Source of the DNA: Tetragenococcus koreensis
GTDB taxonomy: Bacteria > Bacillota > Bacilli > Lactobacillales > Enterococcaceae
DNA length: 64,000 bases
Direction of reading: 5' to 3'
NCBI RefSeq assembly: GCF_003795145.1
Contig: NZ_CP027786.1
Span: 186,001 to 250,000, forward strand
Of the stretch, positions 1 through 8,199 are shown piece by piece (position 1 is the first letter of the stretch; every line of letters starts with the position of its first letter). The translations under genes and the position numbers were made by a program. Under the pieces are notes generated by a model. The model did not search any database and was not told where the DNA came from. It worked only from the letters and a program-made list of their open reading frames with translations.

Positions 1-1299
1 TGGAGTTGTGCTGCTTCTCCGATTTTTGATGAAGAAAATCAATTAGTTGCTGTACTTGATATTTCTACCTATCAGAATAATTCATCGAAAGACGCTCAAT
101 TATTATTAGGAGCTGTCACACAAAAAATAACAAATACAATCATTTATCGTTATTTAGAGCGCAAGAAGAGTCTACTTTATTATGTGGTTAAACATTCAGA
201 AGATGAACTTTTATGTGATGAACATTTTCGTATTATATATGCTCCTGATAAATACGCAGATGAATTCCCAGTTAGCGATGATATTCGTAGATATTTAAAC
301 AATCAGTTGATTTACAAGCAAGAAGAAATCTATGTAGATGAAGAAGTAGTGGGTTACCGTTTCCTACTGAACGACCTTTCATCAGTTCAGAACAGTTTTT
401 ATTATACGGGCGTACCAAGTCAGAATGAAAACTATCAGAAGTTTTTGAAGAAAGCGGTGGTGTTTAGCACTAGTGATCTACCGGTTCATATTTATGGAGA
501 AACGGGGAGTGGGAAAGAAATTATCGCCGAAACGATTCATTATAATAGTTCGAAAAAAAGCGGCCCACTTGTAGCACTGAACTGTGGAACATTGAATGAA
601 GATCTACTAGAAAGTCAGTTATTTGGCTATGCTCCAGGTGCCTTTACTGGCGCAGATAGTAAAGGACATATAGGGAAAATTGAACAAGCTGATGGAGGTT
701 CATTGTTTTTAGATGAAGTTGATAGTATGTCACAAAAAATGCAGACTGCTTTGTTGCGTGTGTTGGAAGACCAACAAGTAACACCAATCAATGGTTTACC
801 TAAGAAAGTTGACTTTCGTTTAATTACTGCGAGCAATCATAATTTAAAACAAGCTGTTACTGAACAACGTTTTCGCCAAGATTTATTTTATCGTATCTAC
901 GTCGGACAATTAACGATTCCACCATTACGAGAGCGTTTGACAGATATTCGTCCGTTGATCCGAGATTTTTGTGCGCGAAAAAAATGGATAATCAACTGGC
1001 AAGAAGAGATCTTTCAGGTAGCTAAAAATTATGCTTGGTATGGAAATATACGTGAGTTCAACAACTTTTTAGAACGTCTTTATGTTTTCTATTCGTCAGA
1101 GCGACCATCTAAACAAGAAATTTGTGAACTAATTGAAAGCGGAAGCTTGCAAACATTAGACATAAAGACAAATAGCGAGAAACAGGCGATCGAAAGAGCT
1201 TTAGAAAAAGAAAAGTTTCATATATCAAATACAGCTAAGAGATTAGGTTTTTCACGTGCAACACTTTATCGAAAAATGAAAGCATATAATATGAAGTAA
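1..1299 (+). CDS. acoR: AcoR-type sigma-54-dependent transcription activator (5' end outside window)
   Basis: The reading frame is open from base 1, so the N-terminus lies outside the window; 432 codons are visible. The first residues (WSCAASPIFDEEN, then VAVLDIS) look like the end of a GAF sensor domain as in AcoR. Next comes an AAA+ domain with Walker A GETGSGKE and the GAFTGA loop that contacts sigma-54. The C-terminus is a Fis-type helix-turn-helix (NTAKRLGFSRATLYRK). Such proteins bind upstream activating sites and use ATP to open sigma-54 promoters. The next gene cluster is an acetoin dehydrogenase operon behind a -24/-12 promoter, which supports AcoR. The inducer, presumably acetoin, is inferred. 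An internal ATG at 184 is unlikely to be the true start because the GAF sequence continues upstream of it. Confidence 0.88.
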   Translation, partial: WSCAASPIFDEENQLVAVLDISTYQNNSSKDAQLLLGAVTQKITNTIIYRYLERKKSLLYYVVKHSEDELLCDEHFRIIYAPDKYADEFPVSDDIRRYLNNQLIYKQEEIYVDEEVVGYRFLLNDLSSVQNSFYYTGVPSQNENYQKFLKKAVVFSTSDLPVHIYGETGSGKEIIAETIHYNSSKKSGPLVALNCGTLNEDLLESQLFGYAPGAFTGADSKGHIGKIEQADGGSLFLDEVDSMSQKMQTALLRVLEDQQVTPINGLPKKVDFRLITASNHNLKQAVTEQRFRQDLFYRIYVGQLTIPPLRERLTDIRPLIRDFCARKKWIINWQEEIFQVAKNYAWYGNIREFNNFLERLYVFYSSERPSKQEICELIESGSLQTLDIKTNSEKQAIERALEKEKFHISNTAKRLGFSRATLYRKMKAYNMK

Positions 1300-1304
1300 C
1301 CCAG

Positions 1305-1345
1305 CCGCAAACAACTGAAAGATATTTTGTTGTTTGCGGTTATTT
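1305..1345 (+). terminator. Rho-independent terminator after acoR
   Basis: Perfect 11-bp inverted repeat CCGCAAACAAC (1305-1315) and GTTGTTTGCGG (1329-1339), followed by a T-rich stretch, six bases after the acoR stop. It separates the regulator from the aco operon. Confidence 0.85.
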
Positions 1346-1358
1346 TGTGTGAGACAAA

Positions 1359-1377
1359 ATGAAACAACGTGTTTCAT
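1359..1377 (+). promoter_or_regulatory. Candidate upstream activating site for AcoR
   Basis: Inverted repeat ATGAAACA (1359-1366), ACG, TGTTTCAT (1370-1377), about 155 bases upstream of the -24/-12 promoter. This is a normal distance for a sigma-54 enhancer site. The dyad is seen in the sequence; binding by AcoR is inferred. Confidence 0.5.
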
Positions 1378-1532
1378 CTCTCATGTAGTTAAACATCCGT
1401 CTATTTTTTATCAAAAAAATTGTGAAAAAACCACTTGTCTAAATAATTACTATGATAGATATTTTTTAATTTTTAATAGAGAGTTAACCTTAATTTGTGA
1501 AAAATATATTTTATTCTACAGTTTTTTTAACT

Positions 1533-1548
1533 TGGTATAAAAATTGCT
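1533..1548 (+). promoter_or_regulatory. Sigma-54 (-24/-12) promoter of the aco operon
   Basis: TGGTATAAAAATTGCT fits the consensus TGG-N9-TTGCW. The invariant GG is at 1534-1535 and GC at 1546-1547, with the required 10-base gap. It lies 85 bases upstream of the acoL start and next to a GAFTGA-type activator. It implies that the host has RpoN. Confidence 0.85.
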
Positions 1549-1617
1549 TCTATATAAATGAAAGATGGTAAAGAAGATTGATGTTTTAGCAATTTAGCAA
1601 GAGGAGGTTTAGTGAAA

Positions 1618-2970
1618 ATGGCAGATTACGATCTGGTTGTTATTGGTTCTGGCCCAGGTGGTTACGTAAGTGCGATCAAAGCAGCTCAAAAAAGGAAAAA
1701 GACGGCAGTGATCGAGGCAAAAAATATCGGCGGAGCGTGCTTGAATGTAGGGTGTATTCCATCAAAAAGTTACTTAACCCATGCGCAATGGCTTTTGTCT
1801 GCAGAACAAGCGAATCAATATGGTTTGCAGGTTAATAAAGAAACACTTGATTTTGCTAAAATGGTTCAGCGTAAAGACCAAGTTGTACAGACTCTACGAG
1901 GAGGGATCGAGCACTTATTTCAAAAGTATAAAATCGATTATATAGAGGGGACCGCTTCATTTGATCAAAAGCAACAACTGTTTGTAAATGGAGAAAAAAT
2001 CAGCTATACAAATGTACTTTTAGCTTGTGGTAGTCACCCATTTGTCCCTCCAATTAACGAAGTTGATAAAGTGGATTTTCTAACAACTGACACGTTTTTT
2101 AACCTAGAAGAATTACCAAAAGAATTAACGGTGCTCGGTGGCGGTATAGTTGCTATTGAACTAGCATTTGCCATGAAACCTTTAGGTGTAAAAGTAAATT
2201 TAATTGAAGTTGCGCCGGATATTTTATTAACAGAAGATAGCACAGCTAGGCAAACAATGAAGAAAAAGTTGCAGCAAATGAAAATCGATGTGACCACTCA
2301 AGCAAAAATCGAGAAAGTGGAAAAAGATGCTGTTGTATTATCAGACGGAACAAAAAAATATTTTGAACAGTTATTAATCGCTACGGGTAGACAAGCAAAT
2401 TTGGAAGTTCCGCAACAATTGGGTTTAAAGTTGGATGAAGCAGGACACTTTGTTAAAGTAGACCAGCACTATCAAACCAGTAAAAAAGGAATTTATGCTA
2501 TTGGGGATATGATCGGTGGTTTCCAATTAGCACATGCTGCAAGTGCGGAAGGACTACGTGCAGTAGAAGCAATCTGTGGAGGAGCAACCTATCCAGTTGA
2601 TCAAAATACGATTCCACGTTGTTTATATACAGATCCAGAAGTTGCAAGTTTTGGTTTAAGCGAAGAAGAGGCCAAAGAAAACTATGATGTGACCGTCAAA
2701 AGCTTTCCCTTTGCTGGCAACGGCAAAGCACTAGCTTCTGTAGAAACAGAAGGTTTTGTCAAAATTATTAGTGAACAAAAGTACCAGCAAATTTTAGGTG
2801 CAGTAGTAGTTGGCAGTCATGCAACAGAAATGATTCACACGATTTTAGCAGTGAAAGAATCTGAAGGGACCGTTGATGAATTAGCTCAGACAATTTTTGC
2901 TCACCCAACATTGTCTGAAGTTATTGGGGAAGATGCAAATAGTATCATTGATCAAGCTATCCATGGATAA
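1618..2970 (+). CDS. acoL: Dihydrolipoyl dehydrogenase (E3) of the acetoin dehydrogenase complex
   Basis: FAD-dependent E3 enzyme that reoxidises dihydrolipoamide with NAD+. Visible features are the N-terminal FAD fold GSGPGG, the redox disulfide GGACLNVGCIPSK (Cys41 and Cys46), a second dinucleotide-binding fold (LGGGIVAIELA), the FAD motif AIGDM, and the C-terminal His-Glu element around FAHPTLSE. At 450 residues it has the usual E3 length and no fused lipoyl domain. I chose ATG 1618, 10 bases after GAGGAGG; an in-frame GTG at 1612 would sit only 4 bases from it. The gene comes first in the operon, whereas in Bacillus subtilis acoL comes last. Paralogues from other 2-oxoacid dehydrogenases look similar, so the specific role rests on context. 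Confidence 0.9.
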   Translation: MADYDLVVIGSGPGGYVSAIKAAQKRKKTAVIEAKNIGGACLNVGCIPSKSYLTHAQWLLSAEQANQYGLQVNKETLDFAKMVQRKDQVVQTLRGGIEHLFQKYKIDYIEGTASFDQKQQLFVNGEKISYTNVLLACGSHPFVPPINEVDKVDFLTTDTFFNLEELPKELTVLGGGIVAIELAFAMKPLGVKVNLIEVAPDILLTEDSTARQTMKKKLQQMKIDVTTQAKIEKVEKDAVVLSDGTKKYFEQLLIATGRQANLEVPQQLGLKLDEAGHFVKVDQHYQTSKKGIYAIGDMIGGFQLAHAASAEGLRAVEAICGGATYPVDQNTIPRCLYTDPEVASFGLSEEEAKENYDVTVKSFPFAGNGKALASVETEGFVKIISEQKYQQILGAVVVGSHATEMIHTILAVKESEGTVDELAQTIFAHPTLSEVIGEDANSIIDQAIHG

Positions 2971-2985
2971 AGGGAGGAAATTTAC

Positions 2986-3954
2986 ATGAAAAAAATAAAT
3001 AAAGAACGAGCAAAATGGATATTGCAAAAAATGGAAGACATTCGGCATTTTGAAGCCGCTGCTAAAAAACTTTTCGCAGCTGGTGATATTCCGGGATTTG
3101 TTCATTTGTACGCAGGTGAAGAAGCTATTGCGACCGGCGTTTGTGCCCATCTGTCAGAAAATGACTCAATTACGAGTACACATCGGGGTCACGGTCATTG
3201 TATTGCTAAAGGCTGTGACTTAAAAGGGATGATGGCAGAGATTTTAGGCCGAAAAACGGGCCTATGTAAAGGTAAGGGAGGTTCCATGCATATCGCTGAT
3301 ATCGATAAGGGAATGCTTGGTGCTAACGGCATTGTTGGTGGAGGTATAACACTAGCAACTGGCGCTGGATTGCGTAACCAATATTTGAAAACAAAAGATG
3401 TTGCCGTATGTTTTTTTGGTGACGGGGCATCAAATGAAGGAAGTTTTCATGAAGGCTTGAACCTTGCTTCTATTTGGAAATTGCCAGTTGTTTTTATCAA
3501 TGAAAATAATATGTATGGTGAAGGAACGCCTCATCAATATGCTTCAAGTACCGAAACGATTTCAGAACGAGCGGTTGCTTATGATATGCCTGGAGAAACT
3601 ATCGACGGTAAAGACGTGGTTGCCGTATATGAAGCAGCGGGAAAAGCTATTGATCGTGCTCGTAAAGGTAATGGACCTACATTGATTGAATGTTTAACTT
3701 ACCGAGATCATGGGCACTTTGAAGGGGACGAACAAAAATATAAAGCACGTGAAGGAAAAGAAAAAGAATTAGCCGACCGTAATTCTGTTGATGAGTTTAA
3801 AGACTACGCTCTTAAAGAAAAATTATTAAGCAAAAAAGATATTGAAAATATCAATAAGCAATCAGAAGAAGACGTACAAGAAGCAATTGATTTTGCTGAA
3901 AATAGTTCAATTCCCGAACCAGAATCACTATATGAAGATGTTTTTGCTGAATAA
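2986..3954 (+). CDS. acoA: Acetoin dehydrogenase E1 component, alpha subunit
   Basis: Thiamine-diphosphate-dependent E1 alpha (322 residues). With AcoB it cleaves acetoin, giving acetaldehyde and a hydroxyethyl group that passes to lipoyl-E2. The thiamine motif GDGASNEG, ending in INENN about 25 residues later, is clear, and the HRGHGH segment is typical of E1 alpha. Short length and the sigma-54/AcoR context favour acetoin over pyruvate dehydrogenase, whose E1 alpha is longer. The Shine-Dalgarno AGGGAGG lies 15 bases after the acoL stop, so the genes are co-transcribed. Confidence 0.88.
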   Translation: MKKINKERAKWILQKMEDIRHFEAAAKKLFAAGDIPGFVHLYAGEEAIATGVCAHLSENDSITSTHRGHGHCIAKGCDLKGMMAEILGRKTGLCKGKGGSMHIADIDKGMLGANGIVGGGITLATGAGLRNQYLKTKDVAVCFFGDGASNEGSFHEGLNLASIWKLPVVFINENNMYGEGTPHQYASSTETISERAVAYDMPGETIDGKDVVAVYEAAGKAIDRARKGNGPTLIECLTYRDHGHFEGDEQKYKAREGKEKELADRNSVDEFKDYALKEKLLSKKDIENINKQSEEDVQEAIDFAENSSIPEPESLYEDVFAE

Positions 3955-3974
3955 TTAAAAAAGGAGAGAGTAAT

Positions 3975-5006
3975 ATGGCTAGACAAATTACTATGATGCA
4001 AGCAATAAATGAAGCTTTAGAGCAAGCAATGGATAAAGATGAAAACGTATTTTTGATAGGTGAAGACCAATCCGGTGGCGCGACAGTTGAGCATTTAGAA
4101 GAAGAAAATGAGGATGCCTTTGGTGGTGTTTTTGGAGTAACTAGCGGGCTAATGGGGAAATTTGGACGTGAGCGAGTAATGGATACACCAATTGCTGAGA
4201 ATGGTTATATGGGAACAGCTGTCGGCGCTGCAGCGACTGGATTACGTCCCGTAGTAGAGCTAATGTTTAATGACTTTATTGGTTACTGTCTTGATACCAT
4301 CTTAACGCAAGGCTCAAAAATGCGTTATATGTTTGGCGGTAAGGCTAAAGTTCCTTTAACCATTCGTACGACTCATGGCGCCGGAGCGGGTGCCGCAGCT
4401 CAACACTCGGGTTCATACTATGGCCTATTCGGTGCTATCCCGGGCGTCAAAGTTGTTGTGCCATCGAACGCTTATGATGCCAAAGGTTTATTGCTTTCGG
4501 CGATTGAAGAAGATAATATGGTCGTTTTTTCAGAAGATAAAACGCTTTTAGGTACTAAAGAAGTTGTCCCCGAAGACTACTATAAAGTAGAAATTGGCAA
4601 AGCTAAAGTAAAACGTGAAGGCACAGATATAACCATTGTTACGATTGGGAAAATGCTTTACGTAGCCTTAGATTTAGCCGAAAAATTAGAAAAAGAAAGT
4701 GTATCTGTTGAAGTAATTGATCTTATGACAGTTTCACCTTGGGACCAAGATACAGTAATCGAATCAATTAAGAAAACAGGTCGCTTAGCTATAATTGACG
4801 AAGCAAATCCACATAATAATACAGCGACTGATATTGCTTCAGTTATCGGAGATAAAGCATTTGATTACCTTGATGGCCCTATCAAATGTATCTGTGCACC
4901 AGATACTCCCGTACCATTTGCCTCGAATTTAGAGCAGCTGTATCTTCCTAATGTAGATCGCGTAATGGATACAGCTTCTGAAATTATTGAGGATTTAAAA
5001 CAATAA
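3975..5006 (+). CDS. acoB: Acetoin dehydrogenase E1 component, beta subunit
   Basis: Transketolase-like E1 beta (343 residues) that pairs with AcoA to form the thiamine site. Typical blocks are GEDQ near residue 30, DTPIAENGYMGTAVGAA around 75-90, the RTTHGAGAGAAAQHS region, and the C-terminal transketolase domain with DLMTVSPWD. It lies 20 bases after acoA with Shine-Dalgarno AAGGAGAG. Family membership is seen directly; substrate assignment comes from the operon. Confidence 0.88.
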   Translation: MARQITMMQAINEALEQAMDKDENVFLIGEDQSGGATVEHLEEENEDAFGGVFGVTSGLMGKFGRERVMDTPIAENGYMGTAVGAAATGLRPVVELMFNDFIGYCLDTILTQGSKMRYMFGGKAKVPLTIRTTHGAGAGAAAQHSGSYYGLFGAIPGVKVVVPSNAYDAKGLLLSAIEEDNMVVFSEDKTLLGTKEVVPEDYYKVEIGKAKVKREGTDITIVTIGKMLYVALDLAEKLEKESVSVEVIDLMTVSPWDQDTVIESIKKTGRLAIIDEANPHNNTATDIASVIGDKAFDYLDGPIKCICAPDTPVPFASNLEQLYLPNVDRVMDTASEIIEDLKQ

Positions 5007-5021
5007 AGGAGGCGAAAAAGT

Positions 5022-6227
5022 ATGGCAACAGAAATTATCATGCCAACGTTAGGTTTAACGATGACAGAAGGTACGGTAGACGCTTGGCTGAAAGATGAAG
5101 GAGATCAAGTTGAAAAAGGGGAAGCAGTATGTACGATCAGCTCAGAAAAACTCAGCCAGGATGTTGAAGCACCAGAAGAAGGAACGCTTATAAAAATATT
5201 AGTTCCCACAGGTGAAGTAGCTCCTTGTAAAGATGCGATTGGTTTAATCGGCGAAGCTGGTGAAGAGGTTTCTTCAGAAACTGAAAAAGAAGACACGACC
5301 GAAGAAACTCCAAAAGAAGAACCATCAGACAAAAGAACTGAACCTGTAAAACCGAAAGATGAAAAAGCAAAGGGCGATCGGATTTTTATTACTCCGTTAG
5401 CTAGAAAAGTTGCTAAAGAAAAAGGCATCGATTATTCTCAAATCAAAGGTACTGGCGGCAATGGACGGATCACACGACGTGATGTCGAAATGTTCCAACC
5501 TCAAGAAGAAAGCGTCACAGCTACGACAGTAACCTCAGCGGGTGCTGGTTTAACTGGTATGAGGAAAACGATTGCACAACGTATGACATCAAGTCTACAA
5601 AATACTGCTCAAGTAACAATTCAGCAAAAAGCTGACGTGACCCAATTGATGGCTTTCAGGAAAGAAATTAAAGAAAACGCTGGAATGCCGTTAACAGATG
5701 GGCAAATGAGCATAACCACTCTACTATCTAAAGCAACGATTTTAGCGTTACAGGTCACACCTAAAATGAATGCTTTATATCATGATGGCAAATTGGAAGA
5801 ATTTGCTGAAGTTCACTTAGGTATGGCGGTGGCGCTGGATGAAGGATTAATTGTTCCAGTGGTACAAAACGCCGATAAAATGACGCTAACTGAGTTAGGT
5901 AAGACTTTAAATGATCGCATCGAAAAAACACAACAAGGAACGTTAGAAAGTGAAAATTATAGCGGTTCGACATTTACCATCACTAATCTAGGAAAAGGAG
6001 GCGCAGAATACTTCACCCCTATTTTGAATCCACCAGAAACAGGAATCTTAGGTGTCGGTTCTATGCTTAACGAATTAGTACTTGATGAAGAAGGACAAGT
6101 TGTCCAAAACCAAAAATTACCTTTAAGCTTAACGTTTGATCATCAAGTAATTGACGGCGCGCCTGCAGCTGACTTCTTAGGTAAGATAATCAGCTATCTG
6201 GAAAATCCATATTCACTAATTTTGTGA
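5022..6227 (+). CDS. acoC: Acetoin dehydrogenase E2, dihydrolipoamide acetyltransferase
   Basis: Core acyltransferase of the complex (401 residues). It has an N-terminal lipoyl domain (1-75) with the lipoylated lysine in SSEKLSQD (Lys43), an acidic/lysine-rich linker (85-120), a peripheral-subunit-binding domain (ITPLARKVAKEKG ... GNGRITRRDV, about 123-160), and a C-terminal catalytic domain with the DHQVIDG motif. Only one lipoyl domain is present. The lipoyl motif departs from the common TDKA form. Final gene of the operon, 15 bases after acoB. No lipoate ligase gene is seen in the window. Confidence 0.88.
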   Translation: MATEIIMPTLGLTMTEGTVDAWLKDEGDQVEKGEAVCTISSEKLSQDVEAPEEGTLIKILVPTGEVAPCKDAIGLIGEAGEEVSSETEKEDTTEETPKEEPSDKRTEPVKPKDEKAKGDRIFITPLARKVAKEKGIDYSQIKGTGGNGRITRRDVEMFQPQEESVTATTVTSAGAGLTGMRKTIAQRMTSSLQNTAQVTIQQKADVTQLMAFRKEIKENAGMPLTDGQMSITTLLSKATILALQVTPKMNALYHDGKLEEFAEVHLGMAVALDEGLIVPVVQNADKMTLTELGKTLNDRIEKTQQGTLESENYSGSTFTITNLGKGGAEYFTPILNPPETGILGVGSMLNELVLDEEGQVVQNQKLPLSLTFDHQVIDGAPAADFLGKIISYLENPYSLIL

Positions 6228-6441
6228 GAGTAAAAAAAGCAAACGAATGCTGACTTAATTTTTTAGCAACAGAAGCTACCATGAATTTAAGGAAAAACAG
6301 CATCAAAATGGTTGAATTATGTGGTGGACTTGGCGTTTTTAGTGCTACAAAAATCAAAAAAATCGTTGCTCCTAGGGACCGTTTACTTTGACAATCATCA
6401 AGATTTTTAAAAACAAAGTGGAGATAACTCACTTTAATAAG

Positions 6442-6490
6442 AAGAAGCTTGTAAAATGTAAAAGGTACATTATGCAAGCTTCTTTTGTTA
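6442..6490 (+). terminator. Hairpin terminator downstream of acoC
   Basis: Outer arms GAAGCTTG (6444-6451) and CAAGCTTC (6475-6482), with an inner stem AATGTA/TACATT (6455-6460, 6466-6471), followed by TTTTG. It lies about 215 bases after the acoC stop and is the first strong hairpin there, so it may end the aco transcript. Confidence 0.6.
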
Positions 6491-6561
6491 TAATTCAGTT
6501 GTTACAGTAAAAAATTACTAAGACCAAAAAAATTAAGTAAAAAGTGCACGTATAGAAATCG

Positions 6562-6660
6562 TTGAGAAAATTAGGTAAAGAAGAAGAGATTATTAAATAC
6601 ATTGAATTTATGAATAGTATTTGTTCAGTATATGATCCAATTAAAAATCCTATTAAATAA
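6562..6660 (+). pseudogene. Possible 3' remnant of a lost gene
   Basis: A 32-codon frame reads like an ordinary protein C-terminus (LRKLGKEEEIIKYIEF at its start) and ends at TAA 6658-6660. It has no start context, and a stop lies three codons upstream of its first codon. I do not recognise the family. It may equally be chance. Confidence 0.2.
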
Positions 6661-6879
6661 TCATAAAAATTTAAGCTTTGTCACTAAAAAAATTGAGGAC
6701 AGAATATAAGGAAATGGAGACAGTAGATAAAATGAAAATTGGGATCGAAAAATGAGTGAAGAACTATTCCTGATCTTTTTTCGCTTTATTATAAGCTTAA
6801 TGAATAACGCTATTGCGTTTTGCTCTGGTTTTACGTCAATATTTTGGACACATTTTTCGAGAGTCTTTTTTCGAAACGA

Positions 6880-6974
6880 ATCCACTCTCGAGAATGTCAT
6901 CGTTTCCGCCTAATATCAAATGGAGAATCGTATTTGACATTAGGCGGAGACGATGACGAGCGGTTCTCGTGGAT
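6880..6974 (-). terminator. Long imperfect palindrome at the 3' end of the IS3 element
   Basis: Arms 6897-6921 and 6932-6956 match at 23 of 25 positions, and both mismatches allow G-U pairs in RNA. The palindrome extends outward to ATCCAC (6880-6885) and GTGGAT (6969-6974). It lies between orfB and the terminal repeat. It has no clear T-run, so it may act as a transcription block or in transposition. Confidence 0.6.
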
Positions 6975-7009
6975 AAGTTCCTCAAAAAATGTGTAGGAGA
7001 AATCTAGCC

Positions 7010-7840
7010 CTACGCCAACATTTTTGCTTGATCTTCCGCTTGCTGGGGCGTTAAATAGTTGATATTGCCATGAATACGTTCGCGATTGTACCAACCGTTA
7101 ATGTATTGGAATAAGGCGAGACGCGCTTCTTCAAAATTTCTGTAATGTCTCAAATAAACTTCTTCTTTTTTCAAAGTCGCATGAAAAGACTCAATGCCTG
7201 AATTATCATAGGGGGTTCCCTTACGACTGTAAGAATGACTTACATGATATTGAAGGAGAAGGTTTTCAAATTCATAACTTGTATATTGTGTGCCTAAATC
7301 TGTTTGAAGAATCAAATGTTTGCCATCTTTTAATTGTTGATTTTGCACGGCTTGATGAAAAGCGTCCACTACAATCGAAGTCGTCATTTGTTTGCCATAA
7401 GAATAGCCGATAATTTTACGAGAATACAAGTCCATGACAGAAGCCAAGTAAGTCCAGCCCTCTTTTTTTGTATGGATATAGGTGATATCTGCAGCCCATT
7501 TTTGGTTGATTGAAGTCGTAGAGAAATCTTGTTTTAAGAGATTTTCACGAGAGGTTACTTTTTCATGATTTGTCGCTGGCCGATATTTTTTTCGAATAAT
7601 GGAATGAATCCCGAGTTCTCGCATCAACTTTTGAACGCGTTTTAAACCCACTTTCCAACCGTCTTGGGTTAACTTATAGGTAATTTTGGGAGCGCCGTAA
7701 CGGTGCTTGCTTTTCTCGTAAATCTGTAGAATTTCTTGTTTTAATTGCTCGTTTTCTTGGCTCCTTTGGCTTGGACGACGATACTTGGAAGCATAGTACG
7801 TCGACTTCGATACCTCGAGCACGTCTGTTAATGTTCGCAC
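7010..7840 (-). CDS. IS3-family transposase OrfB (DDE integrase domain)
   Basis: Catalytic subunit with an HTH_21-like segment near the N-terminus (QILQIYEKSKHRYGAPKI) and an rve/DDE core: Asp in WAADITYIHT, Asp in QTDLGTQYTS, Glu in GIESFHATLKKE. The C-terminus (YNRERIHGNINYLTP) is intact. The first in-frame GTG is at 7840, but the frame is open from the end of orfA. The product is therefore probably an OrfAB fusion made by -1 frameshifting at the A7-G run (7920-7927), as known for IS3 elements. Nothing suggests inactivation. Confidence 0.88.
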   Translation of the reverse strand: MRTLTDVLEVSKSTYYASKYRRPSQRSQENEQLKQEILQIYEKSKHRYGAPKITYKLTQDGWKVGLKRVQKLMRELGIHSIIRKKYRPATNHEKVTSRENLLKQDFSTTSINQKWAADITYIHTKKEGWTYLASVMDLYSRKIIGYSYGKQMTTSIVVDAFHQAVQNQQLKDGKHLILQTDLGTQYTSYEFENLLLQYHVSHSYSRKGTPYDNSGIESFHATLKKEEVYLRHYRNFEEARLALFQYINGWYNRERIHGNINYLTPQQAEDQAKMLA

Positions 7841-7893
7841 GGGGTACTCCTGGCTTTCTTCCTCGATAAGGTCATAAAGGAACGAATCATCGG

Positions 7894-8151
7894 CTATTCT
7901 TTCGTGAATAGGGTGATAGCTTTTTTTAGGATATCATTCTCCTGTTTCAAACGATGCATTTCCTTCTCCATTTGTTGGAGTTCTGCTTGACTTTTTCCGG
8001 TTTCTTTATCCGGAGTATATGCTTTCTTCCATTTATAAATCGTTTGTTCCGCAATCCCATATTCACGCGCCAAAGAAGTCACACTTTGTCCTTGTTCATT
8101 CAATCGAAGGACCAATTCTCTTGTTTCTTGGTTATATTGCTTAGCCATCAT
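7894..8151 (-). CDS. IS3-family transposase OrfA (helix-turn-helix)
   Basis: Small DNA-binding protein with an HTH_Tnp_1 domain (QETRELVLRLNEQGQSV, then TIYKWKKAY) and a leucine-zipper-like coiled coil (QQMEKEMHRLKQENDILKK). I chose the ATG at 8151 because AAAGGA lies about 8 bases upstream; an ATG at 8166 is also in frame. The slippery A7-G run falls in the codons for LKKA, from which ribosomes can slip into orfB. Confidence 0.85.
   Translation of the reverse strand: MMAKQYNQETRELVLRLNEQGQSVTSLAREYGIAEQTIYKWKKAYTPDKETGKSQAELQQMEKEMHRLKQENDILKKAITLFTKE
7920..7927 (-). other. Programmed -1 frameshift site (A7-G)
   Basis: On the minus strand orfA reads CTA AAA AAA GCT. A -1 slip on the A-run enters a frame open through to orfB (beginning SYHPIHERIADD and running into the GTG at 7840). 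This is the classical IS3 mechanism; here it is inferred from the frame structure. Confidence 0.75.
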
Positions 8152-8199
8152 TAGACATCCTTTCATAGAATATTATAGTACTCTACGAAAATGTGTCCA

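Larger units (their letters stand above)
6228..6844. other. Gene-poor stretch between acoC and the IS3 element
   Basis: About 620 bases with no convincing complete gene. A terminator is at 6442-6490. An ATG frame of 36 codons (6281-6391) has no ribosome-binding site. A short frame ends at 6660 (next entry). The stretch looks like an erosion scar, consistent with the IS next to it. Confidence 0.5.
6845..8199 (-). mobile_element. IS3-family insertion sequence (1355 bp)
   Basis: Terminal inverted repeats are visible: TGGACACATTTTTCGAGAGT (6845-6864) and, on the minus strand from 8199, TGGACACATTTTCGTAGAGT. Between them lie overlapping orfA and orfB transposase frames on the minus strand. No target-site duplication is evident (ATTT to the left, TAAA to the right), so the insertion is old or the flanks were rearranged. 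Downstream of orfB the element contains a long imperfect palindrome. Confidence 0.85.

Noticed and set aside
1334-1540. 68-codon frame between acoR and acoL
   Set aside because: It covers the terminator, the activator dyad and the sigma-54 promoter region; composition is that of AT-rich non-coding DNA.
1618-6227. Pyruvate or branched-chain 2-oxoacid dehydrogenase instead of acetoin dehydrogenase
   Set aside because: Short E1 alpha, the AcoR-type activator and the sigma-54 promoter favour acetoin; the alternative cannot be fully excluded without phylogeny.
6190-6477. 95-codon minus-strand frame downstream of acoC
   Set aside because: It overlaps the acoC end and the terminator hairpin, and has no ribosome-binding site or recognisable domain.
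7010-8151. Frameshifted (dead) IS3 transposase
   Set aside because: The two frames overlap at an A7-G slippery run with an open -1 path, the normal IS3 expression mode.
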